A DNA stretch of 64,000 nucleotides. Origin: Ruegeria faecimaris (GTDB lineage Bacteria > Pseudomonadota > Alphaproteobacteria > Rhodobacterales > Rhodobacteraceae). Below are positions 43,611 through 53,125 of the stretch, piece after piece. The stretch spans positions 1 through 64,000 of the forward strand of contig NZ_FXTE01000003.1 in assembly GCF_900182615.1 (NCBI RefSeq). Direction: 5' to 3'. Numbering within the stretch: position 1 is the stretch's first letter; each line of letters starts with the position of its first letter. Made by a program: the position numbers and the translations under genes. Below the pieces are notes generated by a model that was not told where the DNA came from, did not search any database, and was given only the letters and a program-made list of their open reading frames with translations.

Positions 43611-46259
43611 GTGCGATACGTTGCAAAAGGTGTATTGGTTTGTTGCGCTGTCGCGTTTGTGGCTGTGTTAGCAGCTTGGCTTTTCCTGTCTTCTACGTTG
43701 TTTTCTTCTGTAAGGACCACCTTCGTCGAAAACCTGATCTCCAAGAAACTTGGTCAGGACGTCATCATAGAGGATGAAGTGCGTCTGGGCCTTGGCCGGC
43801 ACTTGCAGGTGTCAGCGGCGGGGCTGGTACTACCCGGTTCGCGGAGAGCGAACGAGAATCTGGCAGCAATCGACGAACTTGAGTTCGAAATTTCCACGCG
43901 CGACCTCTGGAACAGTAATCTATCGCTGAGCAACCTTTTTCTCTCGGGCGTTCACCTGAACCTGATCACAGGCAAAGACGGCGTCGGAAACTGGCAGTCC
44001 CTTTCCCAATCAGATGTAGAAGCCGGGCAAGCTGCTAAGTCTCCGAAAATGCCGTTGGCTGGAGTTCTAACGGACCATAAAATTGACCTGACCGATATCA
44101 CCGTTTTTTACCAAAACGATCTAAACGGGCTTGAGCTGGATCTGCAGCTTTCTGAGCTGCTTCTAAAACGCGATACGGAAACCGACGTTGCGACCGCAGT
44201 TGGGGCCGGTTCGCTAAACGGAGAGAGGTTTGATCTGTACGCGACATTCCCTGCGGAAGACCCGTTTCAGGTAGCGGTGAACTTCGAACAGATTTCGATT
44301 ACCGCAGAGGAATCCCCCATAGAAGACGGGCTGGAAGTGAAGACGACCTTAGAGGTTGTAGAACTTGGCCAGCTTCTCGATATCCTGAAGCTTGACCGTG
44401 TCCTGGAAGGTTCAGGAAGTATTGGTGCAACATTCAAATCGGTCGACGGCGTTGCTCGGATTGATGATCTAAGTGTTTTGACGGAGTTGGATGGCGGGCA
44501 AAGCCTCTCGCTGACAGGACAAATCGGAGAATTGGGAAATCCGGAAGACGTATCGTTGACAACCCGCATTCGGTTGTATCCTGAAGATGCTGAACCAGCC
44601 CCCGCCGCATCGCGGTATGATCTTAAACTTATCGCGGTCGACATGGTTATCGACAGCGTCCCCGGGCAGATTCCGCAGCGGCAAATGGTCATTAAGACCA
44701 ACGGATTCACATTGGACACGTCTGGCGAGGGCCCGCCTCCGATCAAGTTCTCCGAACTTTCCAGAACACCAGAAGGCAGCTTAAGGGTCGGAAGCATCAA
44801 CTTGAGAATTGGGGACCCGGCTGATCCGTTTATCATTTTGGACGGTTCGGTCGATGACGCGCTGCAGTTACAAGGAATATCAGCAGAAGGTCTAATGGAT
44901 ATTCCGGCAAGCAGTTTGATCTCGCCAGAACTGTTAGGACCGGACGACCAACTCGGCAGATTTTCCGGCGACTTTCATTTGAATGGCGACATCAATCAGC
45001 TATCGCTGACGAATTTAGATGGAAAGACAAGTGAAACAGAAGTCTGGAACCTCGAAGTACATGGCACTGTGAAGAATGTACTCAAATTCGAGGACCTGGA
45101 TTTAGCAATTGATGTCGAAGTCCCGTCAGGAGCGGACCTTTTGGAGGCACTATCGCTTGAACGTGTGGAAACCGGACAGGCTCGCCTTGAGATTGACCTC
45201 GCTAGCGAAGGCACCGATTGGAACGCGAGTGCCAATGTCGAGATTTCTGAATCTGTCCTGGAAATTGTCGCCGATCTTGATGATGCAACAAGTGATCCTG
45301 TGCTGAAGGGTTCCATAGAGAGTGACCTGATAAAGATAGATCATATTCGAACGATCATTCAGGCCGCTGCACAGTTGCGGAAGCTAGGCGGTTCGGAGCC
45401 CGACGAGGAAGACGCCAATCAAGAAGCAGATGACGCTGGCCCTTTGAGAGATGTGACGCTTAAACCAATTGGGCGTTCAGTTCTCTTGTCCGGTATGGAT
45501 ATGGATGTCGACATTGACCTTCGGCACATAGAGGGTGCCAAAGGCATTAGCAGTTTGCAGAGCGAACTGACGCTTAACAAAAATGAGCTTAAAGCTGGGC
45601 CTTTGAAATTTGAATACGGAGGCGCTCATTTCGACGTCAGCGGGCAAATGGATCTATCGAACGACGCGCACCTGCTCACGTTGACCGGCAAGGCAGGCGG
45701 CTGGCAGCTGGATGACATTCTTCACGGACTGAACTTCAAAAAAGGTGCAAGCGGTACGATTTATGCAGATTTTTCGGTGTCAGGAGGAACCGATTCACCC
45801 AAGCACTTTTTCAACAGCATGAACGGCAACGCCACAGTTTCATTACGTGATGGCTCGATCGAGACCCAGCTTTTGGATTTGGCGGGGCTGGGTGTGCTAC
45901 CTTGGGTGTTTACCAAAGAGAAACAAAAGGTTGCTCCAATAGTATGTTTGCGTGCTCCGATTAGTATCTCCAATGGAAGTATTTCGACGAAACAAACCAC
46001 CTTGGAAACGGATCATGTCCAAGTTGTCGTTTTTGGCGGGGTCGATGTGGCTGTCAAGGTCTTGGATTTAGATCTACAGCCCCGCAAGATTGGCGAACCT
46101 CTTTCGAAAAGCCCCTGGCCAGTGACTCTAAAAGGCCCGCTAGCTAAGCCGAAAATCAAGGTCAAGGACGGCCCGAAGCGACTGAAACGATCAGATGGTG
46201 CAGACAAAATGCCTGCCAAAAGAAAACTCTGCGTCCCGGATATTTTGCAACTGCAGTAG
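43611..46259 (+). CDS. AsmA-family outer-membrane lipid-transport protein
   Basis: An 882-residue inner-membrane-anchored periplasmic protein: one N-terminal TM helix (about 6-28), then a long beta-rich body. The AsmA N-terminal block includes ENLISKKLGQDVIIEDEVRLGLGRHLQ, and the C-terminal AsmA_2-like part has SGTIYADFSVSGGTDSPKHFFNSMNGNATVSLRDGSI followed by LDLAGLGVLPWV. AsmA-like proteins form beta-groove bridges for phospholipid movement to the outer membrane or restrain membrane fluidity. An acidic insert (EPDEEDANQEADD, about 597-609) is unusual. Monocistronic, divergent from the potassium channel. Confidence 0.9.
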   Translation: MRYVAKGVLVCCAVAFVAVLAAWLFLSSTLFSSVRTTFVENLISKKLGQDVIIEDEVRLGLGRHLQVSAAGLVLPGSRRANENLAAIDELEFEISTRDLWNSNLSLSNLFLSGVHLNLITGKDGVGNWQSLSQSDVEAGQAAKSPKMPLAGVLTDHKIDLTDITVFYQNDLNGLELDLQLSELLLKRDTETDVATAVGAGSLNGERFDLYATFPAEDPFQVAVNFEQISITAEESPIEDGLEVKTTLEVVELGQLLDILKLDRVLEGSGSIGATFKSVDGVARIDDLSVLTELDGGQSLSLTGQIGELGNPEDVSLTTRIRLYPEDAEPAPAASRYDLKLIAVDMVIDSVPGQIPQRQMVIKTNGFTLDTSGEGPPPIKFSELSRTPEGSLRVGSINLRIGDPADPFIILDGSVDDALQLQGISAEGLMDIPASSLISPELLGPDDQLGRFSGDFHLNGDINQLSLTNLDGKTSETEVWNLEVHGTVKNVLKFEDLDLAIDVEVPSGADLLEALSLERVETGQARLEIDLASEGTDWNASANVEISESVLEIVADLDDATSDPVLKGSIESDLIKIDHIRTIIQAAAQLRKLGGSEPDEEDANQEADDAGPLRDVTLKPIGRSVLLSGMDMDVDIDLRHIEGAKGISSLQSELTLNKNELKAGPLKFEYGGAHFDVSGQMDLSNDAHLLTLTGKAGGWQLDDILHGLNFKKGASGTIYADFSVSGGTDSPKHFFNSMNGNATVSLRDGSIETQLLDLAGLGVLPWVFTKEKQKVAPIVCLRAPISISNGSISTKQTTLETDHVQVVVFGGVDVAVKVLDLDLQPRKIGEPLSKSPWPVTLKGPLAKPKIKVKDGPKRLKRSDGADKMPAKRKLCVPDILQLQ

Positions 46260-46415
46260 TAGTAGTGGAGGCAGTTGGTTCAGGAACATATCTAGAATTG
46301 AAGAAAGATGGCAATGCTCCCAAAAAGGGATTTCCGCTTTGAGACCAAAGCGGACACCAAAAAAATGCCAGGCGACGCCAACAATTAGCGTCGCCCGATA
46401 GTCGTGGCCGTCGCT

Positions 46416-46571
46416 TTATTCTACCAATTTCAGATCACCAGGACGCCAGGTTTTGTCGAACCAAGGCTCGAGCGGTCCGTAGAGGCGCATCATCACGTTG
46501 AAGCTTTGCCCTGGCATGGTTTGCGCCCAGTTGTTCTCCCAACCTTCTGGGGCTTTTGGTCCCTTATGCGC
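46416..46571 (-). pseudogene. C-terminal fragment of a DUF1254/DUF1214 protein
   Basis: About 50 codons on the minus strand read GPKAPEGWENNWAQTMPGQS and then a block with RLYGPLEPWFDKTWRPGDLKLVE before a stop. This is the C-terminal block of DUF1214 proteins (usually 340-480 residues). No upstream part of the gene is present and no start codon serves it, so it is a relic. Confidence 0.75.
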
Positions 46572-46655
46572 TGACTTCAGACAGCTTTTTCAAGAGACCA
46601 ACTCAGGCTCTTGGTAATATTGCTTACACAATGCGACCACAGACAGCCGGATGGG

Positions 46656-47453
46656 TCACTTGGTTAACCGATCTTCTGAGTATACGTGAGGGTCAATGAT
46701 CGCGACTATGTCGTTTCCACTGTCCTCCAAGCCAAGTCTTTCGCAAAGCCGTGCAGAGGGAATGTTACCCGGAGCGATGCCTGTCTTGAACCCTGTGGCG
46801 CCAAGCTTTTCATGCGAGTGTATTAGAGCTATCGCCCCCAAGACTTTTGCAATGCCCTCGCCCATGCGTTCAGGTTTGGTCGAGAGTTGCCCCCATTGTG
46901 CGCGACTATGCAGCCGACTGCTGGAGGGGTGACACAGAACTGAACCCGCAGTTGCGACTGGAGCACCTGATCGATCAACGACGACCATAGCAAACCCGGG
47001 ACGAGACAATCCGCGCATCACCGGCCCTATTGGCGGTAGAACACCATGGCTCAACGCGACTTCCGCGAAAGCTTCAAGCCATTCTGGTGGAGAGCTGCGA
47101 TCAATCACGCGTATGGTTAAATCCTCGGGCAAAGCATGAGTTGCGACCACTTGGCGAGCGGCTTCGACACAGTTCAGACTGCCAAGATAGCAAGCAATCG
47201 TGTCGGTTTTTAAACCCTCGCTTTCAATTCGTTCTCGCGCCGTCGCCACCTCCTCACGCGGTATGCTTTCTATCGCCGTGATGCCAAGAATTCGGGCCAT
47301 TGCGACGGCATCATCCAACGCCCCGCTATACTCGTTGGCAATCTGTATACCACGCCCATGGCTACAAAACCGAGGGTCATCACCCAACAGCTGCATAAGA
47401 TGCTCGCCCATGGTTGACATGCGTCGCTGTGCTTCACTTCCGAATACTTCCAT
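46656..47453 (-). CDS. GNAT-family acetyltransferase with N-terminal extension
   Basis: A 265-residue protein. A GNAT domain in the C-terminal half is recognisable by RAQWGQLSTKPERMGEGIAKVLGAIAL (acetyl-CoA loop region) and FKTGIAPGNIPSARLCERLGLED. The last part matches the N-x-x-S-x-x-L-x-x-x-L-G-F/L motif of the family. The N-terminal 100 residues (MEVFGSEAQRRMSTMGEHLMQLL) are unlike the core and may be a second, decayed GNAT unit. The ATG at 47453 has AGGGAGA upstream; the longer frame to 47549 lacks a good site. Substrate unknown. Confidence 0.72.
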   Translation of the reverse strand: MEVFGSEAQRRMSTMGEHLMQLLGDDPRFCSHGRGIQIANEYSGALDDAVAMARILGITAIESIPREEVATARERIESEGLKTDTIACYLGSLNCVEAARQVVATHALPEDLTIRVIDRSSPPEWLEAFAEVALSHGVLPPIGPVMRGLSRPGFAMVVVDRSGAPVATAGSVLCHPSSSRLHSRAQWGQLSTKPERMGEGIAKVLGAIALIHSHEKLGATGFKTGIAPGNIPSARLCERLGLEDSGNDIVAIIDPHVYSEDRLTK

Positions 47454-47619
47454 GAGATCTCCCTTGAAGTACCACATGACAGTTCTGAGATGATCGTTTG
47501 ATAGGGGTCGTGTCGTCAAGCGGACGTCACGCGCAAGACTGCGACACAAAGAGGATTTTGGGAAAGGGCGAATTGCAGCTATGTCCGCAGGGCCGCCGTT
47601 CGTTCCTCATTGTGAACTG

Positions 47620-48446
47620 GATGTGTCGCAAACTTTTGCAACGACCATAGGCAGTCAACTACCGGACACACCTATTCTGCGATCTCGGCAAACAGCCGAA
47701 AGCCCGACGTGGTAGTGCTGGGGAATTGCCGCTTCCGGATCATTTTGGCGACCTCGATGCCGTCCAAAGTAGCTGATGCGGATCTGAACGATTTGAACCC
47801 ACACATATGCCGTACACGACGCTTGATAAACCGATGATCCTGTTCGATTAGCTTATTCAAATACTTGGACCTGACCGTTTGGATTTTGGCTGGGCAGCCA
47901 AACCGATTAAGGATTTTGTTCACCACTCGAATGCCAGCCGCGTTGGCGCCGCTTTTGTCGATGACGATCTTGCTCGGGATTCCATTTGAAGACAGCGCTT
48001 TGGCAAAGAACCTTGCTGCTGCTGGACGGTTCCTGCGCTCAGACAACATGAAATCAAGAGTATTCCCAGCTTTGTCGACGGCCCGATAGAGGTACATCCA
48101 GTTGCCGCGAACACGAATATAGGTTTCGTCCATGCGCCATGAACTCCGCGTTGGACGCTTCTTTGACAGCGCACGAGCTGCGACGATAGGCGAGTATTTC
48201 ACCCCCCACCTATTCAACGTGGCATGGTCAACTCGGACACCGCGCTCAGCCATGATCTCTTCCAAGTCACGATAGGACACAGTGTACCGCAGATAGAAGA
48301 AAACAGCGTACAAAACTGCATCCTTGGGGAAATGACAGCCCTTTAACGAGATCATGCTCAAGTAACCTGTTGGAAAATTATTCGACCAGTAAAAACCTCC
48401 GATCATGCATGCTCGTCAACTAGACCCCAGAGTTTGCGACACATTC
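47620..48446 (-). mobile_element. IS6-family insertion sequence (copy B), about 827 bp
   Basis: The left end GATGTGTCGCAAACTTTT (47620 on) matches the right end, whose reverse complement reads GAATGTGTCGCAAACTCT (to 48446). An intact transposase fills it. The flanks show no 8-bp duplication. The first 48 bases (from 47619) are repeated exactly at 12954-13001. Confidence 0.88.
47672..48355 (-). CDS. IS6-family DDE transposase (copy B)
   Basis: A 227-residue intact transposase, the same length as copy A. YTVSYRDLEEIMAERGV lies in the DNA-binding part; the catalytic residues are in WRMDETYIRV, IVIDKSGAN and IEQDHRFIK. The ATG at 48355 (MISLKGCHFPKD) corresponds to the copy A start; the frame continues 17 codons upstream without a ribosome site. 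Same orientation as copy A. Confidence 0.93.
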   Translation of the reverse strand: MISLKGCHFPKDAVLYAVFFYLRYTVSYRDLEEIMAERGVRVDHATLNRWGVKYSPIVAARALSKKRPTRSSWRMDETYIRVRGNWMYLYRAVDKAGNTLDFMLSERRNRPAAARFFAKALSSNGIPSKIVIDKSGANAAGIRVVNKILNRFGCPAKIQTVRSKYLNKLIEQDHRFIKRRVRHMCGFKSFRSASATLDGIEVAKMIRKRQFPSTTTSGFRLFAEIAE

Positions 48447-48574
48447 TGTTTTTTTCAGTCATGCCCGTATCTCCTGGTCGAGTGAAAGAACAAAACCAGA
48501 CCCTATTTGGGAACTTGCTGATAAAAGAAAAATGATAAATAAACCGAGCTAACGCAAATTTTTCTTGGTGGTAA

Positions 48575-49462
48575 ATGCCGTCCAACCAGATAAGTCTAAC
48601 CTGGCTGCGTAGCTTTGAAGCCGCGGCCCGACATCTGAATTTTACCAGTGCAAGCGTCGAATTGGGGCTGACGCAGGCTGCCGTCAGCCTGCACATCCGA
48701 TCGTTGGAACAGCAGTTGCAGCACAAGTTATTTGTGAGGCGTGCAAGACACCTGTCTCTCACAGAGCTTGGTCAGGCTTATTGCTCAACTGTCCGGCAGG
48801 CGCTTGCTGATATCGATATGGCCTCGGCAAACCTTTTCGGGTCGATGGCGACGAAGACAGTTACGATCAAGGCGCCGATATCGACCGCTTCACTTTGGCT
48901 TGCGCCCCGTCTTCCGTCATTCAAGAAAGACCACCCGACGATAGATCTTCGCCTTGTGACAAATATCTGGACAGAGACCACCAATTTAGAAGAGATCGAC
49001 GTAGAGCTGCGCTTGGGTCGTGGCAACTGGACCGACGCACTCTCCGAGAAACTCTCTGATGAAGCGATCGTCCCGATATGCGCTAAAGGCCGGAAGAACA
49101 GTGCAAAGCAAGTGCAGGATCTGCTGTCTGGTCCATTTGTTCACATATTAGGCCATGAAGGCCATTGGGAACGATACTTGAGTGCATATGACTGCACCAA
49201 GCCGCAAGACGCCCCGCAATACCTGGTAGACACAACCATTTCGGCGCTGCAACTTGTCGCGAGTGGCGGTGGCTATGCCCTAGTGTTCTCGCGACTGGTC
49301 AATACCGAAAATGGGCTCGCCTCGGGCGTTCGATTTGCCGGCAAACCGCTGCCACATCCGGATGCACATTTCCTAATGCAACCTGTTTCCAAAAAATCTG
49401 TACGACCAGAGGTCGAGATCTTTGTGGACTGGTTGCGTAAGCAGTTTAAAGAAGATGTTTGA
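48575..49462 (+). CDS. LysR-family regulator (GcvA-like)
   Basis: A 295-residue LysR protein. The winged helix at about 8-66 contains WLRSFEAAARHLNFTSASVELGLTQAAVS and HIRSLEQQL. The effector domain has the GcvA-type WLAPRLPSFKKDHPTIDLRLVTN start. It is complete, ending 35 bases before an IS6 relic. The gene formerly next to it was probably displaced by the insertion sequences on each side, so its target is not evident. Confidence 0.88.
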   Translation: MPSNQISLTWLRSFEAAARHLNFTSASVELGLTQAAVSLHIRSLEQQLQHKLFVRRARHLSLTELGQAYCSTVRQALADIDMASANLFGSMATKTVTIKAPISTASLWLAPRLPSFKKDHPTIDLRLVTNIWTETTNLEEIDVELRLGRGNWTDALSEKLSDEAIVPICAKGRKNSAKQVQDLLSGPFVHILGHEGHWERYLSAYDCTKPQDAPQYLVDTTISALQLVASGGGYALVFSRLVNTENGLASGVRFAGKPLPHPDAHFLMQPVSKKSVRPEVEIFVDWLRKQFKEDV

Positions 49463-49496
49463 TCTTGGGATGAAAACAGATTTGCAGCGAGAGGGA

Positions 49497-49905
49497 CGGT
49501 TTTGTCGACCACGATCTGCAACGGAATGCCTTTGTTGGCCAATGCCTCCGCGAAGAATTGCTTGGCCGCCGCGGTATCGCGGCTTTCAAACGGCATAAAA
49601 TCAAGGGTTTCGCCGTCGCGATCAACCGCTCGATACCGATACATCCAATGGCCGCGCACTTTGAGATGGGTTTTGTCCATGCGCCATGAAACTGCACTAG
49701 GGCGCTTGCATTTGTGCATCTCAATCTTGACCTGGGGCGAGAATTTCACCACCCAATCTTCTGATTGTCACATGATCAACCGCAACGCCCCGCTCTGCCA
49801 ATATCTGCTCCAGATCGCGCTAAGACACTGAGTATCGTGAGTAAAAGTAGATTGCGTGAACAACGATGTGCTTTGGAAAATGACATTCTTTGAACGAGCG
49901 TGTTG
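49497..49905 (-). pseudogene. IS6-family transposase relic
   Basis: A decayed third IS6-type transposase. The N-terminal part (ECHFPKHIVVHAIYFYSRYSVS) meets an in-frame stop before RDLEQILAERGVAVDH. It then shifts frame before WRMDKTHLKVRGHWMYRYRAVDRDGETLDF, and ends abruptly after IPLQIVVDKT, with everything from the second Asp onward lost. It is more degraded than copies A and B, so an older insertion. Confidence 0.88.
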
Positions 49906-50125
49906 AGCGTCCGCTTTGCAGATTGACTCACGCATCATGCCGGTCGGGGTTATTCCAGGCAATCAAGTTGAAAAGTTTGCGGCAGAGCCTGCAGGAGAAA
50001 TTCCAACTGACTAAATCGGCAACGCGGTGCTTCAGGTACCACTAAGATGCGTTGAAAGATTAACTGCCGGGATTGCGGGTTTCTGCCAGCTCGTGAACAG
50101 GTGCCATTTGGTCGGGTGACCGATT

Positions 50126-50794
50126 TCAATGGCCTAAAAGTGCTGCATAGAGTCCGAATGCCCCGACGGCGATGAGGCTGAGTGCCCAAACGACATCAAG
50201 ATTGAACCATGTCTTTGAGAGGAACCTGAGCCCCAGCCAAAGGTAGATCACAACTGCGATGGTGCCGCCAGCAATTGTCATCGACAACGTGTGTACTGCT
50301 GCAACAAGAAACGCAGTCGTCACGTTGCTGCTCATAAGTGTTTGTGCTGCGGCATGACCGGTTTCGTTCGCTCCAATCGCACAGATGCCCAGAAAAATCG
50401 GCACCAGCATCAAACCAGCCCCATGCGCCATCGCAGCGAGGAATGACCAGAGCGCCAACCGGGCAGGGTGCACGCGCGCCAGAATTTTCGGATGTCTTCG
50501 GTTGATCAGCAGATAGAGGCCCATGGCGATAACCAAAAGCCCGGCGACCACGCGGATTTGAACTTCCCACTGAACAAGGAACATCATCAGTGAGAATGGC
50601 AACAAGATGCCAATCATCGCGAGGAAATGCCCCGTGGCCAACATTGCCAGCGCTTTTGGCAGGGCGCTGTGCTTTCGCTCCATCAACGCCGCCGAAACGG
50701 CCAGCGGCCAACCCATTCCGGGGTTGATACCGTGGTAGAGTCCAGAAAAAATGACAGCCCACCAAAGGGCTGTCATTGTTGTTATGTCGCCCAT
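50126..50794 (-). CDS. Membrane protein linked to methanethiol oxidase
   Basis: A 222-residue protein with about six helices. GLYHGINPGMGWPLAVSA at about 18-35 and MAHGAGLMLVPIFLG at about 122-136 carry His-Gly motifs that recall Ni/Co or HupE/UreH-like metal carriers, but no family can be named with confidence. It starts 3 bases after the methanethiol oxidase gene stop, so the two are one operon. A role in supplying the oxidase with metal, or exporting a product, is a guess from position. Confidence 0.65.
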   Translation of the reverse strand: MGDITTMTALWWAVIFSGLYHGINPGMGWPLAVSAALMERKHSALPKALAMLATGHFLAMIGILLPFSLMMFLVQWEVQIRVVAGLLVIAMGLYLLINRRHPKILARVHPARLALWSFLAAMAHGAGLMLVPIFLGICAIGANETGHAAAQTLMSSNVTTAFLVAAVHTLSMTIAGGTIAVVIYLWLGLRFLSKTWFNLDVVWALSLIAVGAFGLYAALLGH

Positions 50795-50797
50795 TTC

Positions 50798-52198
50798 TTA
50801 GACGGACGGATAGCAGAAGCTGTCGGTCGAACAGTCACCGCCTTCCAGGCGAATTTGGTGACTGCGCAGACCTTTGGGGAAGTCGACATAAAAGTCATTG
50901 TTCAGCGTCAGCCCCCCGTTTTCGCCCACATCGGCCATCACCATTTGTCCGCCTTCGTCGTCGGGATAGAACTGGTTGTCCCAGGTGGAGTAAAGCGAGT
51001 TGGTCCAGTAGACGCGCTTGCCGTCGCGGCTGATTTCAACCATTTGCGGGCCATAGGCAAAATCCTTGCCGTTGGAGTGCTTGGTGCCGCGGGCGATGCC
51101 GCCCAGCTCGACTTTTCCGGTCAGCTTCGGGTTCATCGGGTCGCTGACATCGTATTGATGCATCTCGCCCAGCCCCCAGCACGCAACATAGAGGTATTTG
51201 TCGTCTAGGCTCAGGTCGATATCGGTGACCAGCGGCGGCACGGCCTCGAACCCTTGCAACAGTGGCGGCAGGTTCTCGGGCTTTTCGGGACGCGGGTCGA
51301 TGGTGATCGTTTTCTTGGACTGCCATTTGCCGTCGTCACCGCGCCACCATGTGAAAATTGCGCCTTGCAGGTTGGTGGTGTCCACCACGACACCACAGAA
51401 ACCATAAGATTTTGTCGGGTCATGCGCAGGGCGAATTTCCAGTGCCATCTGGTAATTGTCGCCGAAATCCATCGTCTGGATATTCTTGCGCGCGCGCAAG
51501 TCCCAGAAGTGGATCGAATGGCCATACTTGTTCGACAACAGGTCCTCGGGCACCACGCCGTTTTCAAACTGCGGCGGCAAACCCCATTCGGAACTAACCA
51601 TGTAGTCCTGCGGCAGGTTCCACCAGAAATCATAGTGCTTGTCCTGCTTGCCGCGATCCATCTCGTATTGCCCGATTATTTCGAACGTCTCGCAATCCAT
51701 GATGAAGATGCCCGGAGGTCCGTCTGTACCGTCTTCGCCGCCACCTCCAAGGCAGGAAACATAGATCCCTTCGGGACCGCAGTGGATGGTGTGCGGGCGC
51801 GAATAACCGGTTTTTGCAAATAGTTCTTCGGGTTCGATCGTCTTGTGGATCTTGGCCTTCAACGGGTCTTTCACGTCGATGACGTAAATACGTGAGGATC
51901 GGATTCCAGGTACGATCAGATAACGTCGTTCCAGAAAGGCGTGCCCGGTCAGAGGAGACAGAGATGACGAACAGGCGTTCCAGCCGAAATGGTGAAATTC
52001 GTCGCCTTTGTTGGGAACAATGACCTGATGTACGATCTGGCCATAGGTGTCGGAGTCCGGTTTGAGGTCAATGACCGCGATGCCATCAGATTGCGATCCG
52101 TCCGGGCTGAGCATTACAGTGAAGGCGTAGTTTTCCACCGGGGCCTGCATGGCAAGCTTAGGCGAGGCGTGAAACGTTGGATCTGGTCTCAGGTTCAT
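50798..52198 (-). CDS. mtoX: Methanethiol oxidase (SBP56 family)
   Basis: A 466-residue beta-propeller protein of the selenium-binding-protein-56 family. Bacterial members oxidise methanethiol with O2 to formaldehyde, H2S and H2O2. Metal-site histidines are likely in DEFHHFGWNACSSS (H69, H70), RPHTIHCGPEG and SHQIRLEGGDC. The segment that reads CSSC in human SELENBP1 is CSSS here, and the human Cys57 equivalent is Gly. No signal peptide is visible, so a cytoplasmic site is likely. The ATG at 52198 has CCGGAGGAAACC upstream; the longer frame was rejected. It lies downstream of an IclR regulator on the same strand. Confidence 0.85.
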   Translation of the reverse strand: MNLRPDPTFHASPKLAMQAPVENYAFTVMLSPDGSQSDGIAVIDLKPDSDTYGQIVHQVIVPNKGDEFHHFGWNACSSSLSPLTGHAFLERRYLIVPGIRSSRIYVIDVKDPLKAKIHKTIEPEELFAKTGYSRPHTIHCGPEGIYVSCLGGGGEDGTDGPPGIFIMDCETFEIIGQYEMDRGKQDKHYDFWWNLPQDYMVSSEWGLPPQFENGVVPEDLLSNKYGHSIHFWDLRARKNIQTMDFGDNYQMALEIRPAHDPTKSYGFCGVVVDTTNLQGAIFTWWRGDDGKWQSKKTITIDPRPEKPENLPPLLQGFEAVPPLVTDIDLSLDDKYLYVACWGLGEMHQYDVSDPMNPKLTGKVELGGIARGTKHSNGKDFAYGPQMVEISRDGKRVYWTNSLYSTWDNQFYPDDEGGQMVMADVGENGGLTLNNDFYVDFPKGLRSHQIRLEGGDCSTDSFCYPSV

Positions 52199-52279
52199 TT
52201 GGTTTCCTCCGGTTTGTTGAATTTTTCCTATTCTCAGTGTCATCCTTTTGGCCAAAATGGCCGGTAGTTGTTCGTTTCG

Positions 52280-53038
52280 TTATGTATCCGTCACGTTGCA
52301 CAGCTGGATTGCGCCACTGACCTTCTTGGACAAACCTTTCAATTTCTCGCCGATCTCGATTCGGTATTCGGTGCGGAACCGGCGAATGGGGCCAACCGCA
52401 CCAATACTGAACGTAGCACCGATGTTGCCGATCGATACCGGTGCCGCAACGCTGGCAATTCCGATGTCGATTTCCTGATCACAATCGGCAAAGCCGCGTT
52501 CGCTAATTATCTCGAATTCGCGGCGTAGCTCATCTTCGGACGTCTTGGTGTGTTCAGTATACGCCTTCAGGCTCCCTGACATGATGCTTTCGCGAAATTC
52601 CGGTTCCGCAAAGGCGGCAATGGCTTTCGAGCACGAGCAGGCATGCATGGGACGTACGCCCAAGCCCGGATGAATGAAGGCACGAGCGGGATCATCGGGT
52701 GTTTCTACGTGGATGATTTCAACTTTGTTGTCGCGAAAGCGCGCAAGAAAAACCGTTTCATTAAAATTTGTCGCTGCGAGGCGCATGAGGGGGGCTGCAC
52801 AGCGTCGGACATCGGCATCGGACTTTCCAAGCAAGGCAATCCTGATCATCCGCTCGCCAATGATGTATTTTCCGTCATCAGAGGGTTCGTCGAGGAGATT
52901 TTGTTCAACAAGTGACTGAATGAGCCGGTAACATGTGGGCTTGGGCAGATCGGTTGCACGTTGAACCTCTGCCACCGAAACAGGGCGTCCGGCGACTGCG
53001 ATGATTTCAAGTATCTGGATCAGACGTTCTAGGTGCAT
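52280..53038 (-). CDS. IclR-family transcriptional regulator
   Basis: A 252-residue regulator. The N-terminal winged helix is at about 4-62 (RLIQILEIIAVAGRPVSVAEVQRATDLPKPTCYRLIQSL); the C-terminal ligand domain runs from about 78, with RPMHACSCSKAIAAF and DQEIDIGIASVAAPV, the usual IclR effector-pocket strands. It is 81 bases upstream of mtoX on the same strand. It is likely to sense a C1-sulphur or related metabolite and control mtoX, by position. Confidence 0.9.
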   Translation of the reverse strand: MHLERLIQILEIIAVAGRPVSVAEVQRATDLPKPTCYRLIQSLVEQNLLDEPSDDGKYIIGERMIRIALLGKSDADVRRCAAPLMRLAATNFNETVFLARFRDNKVEIIHVETPDDPARAFIHPGLGVRPMHACSCSKAIAAFAEPEFRESIMSGSLKAYTEHTKTSEDELRREFEIISERGFADCDQEIDIGIASVAAPVSIGNIGATFSIGAVGPIRRFRTEYRIEIGEKLKGLSKKVSGAIQLCNVTDT

Positions 53039-53125
53039 GTTAATGAAATTCTCACAAAACGAGACTGTGTATCGAATGATGGGAATCTTTCGTCCAAACG
53101 CAAGTATAATCTTTGGGAAATCTAT

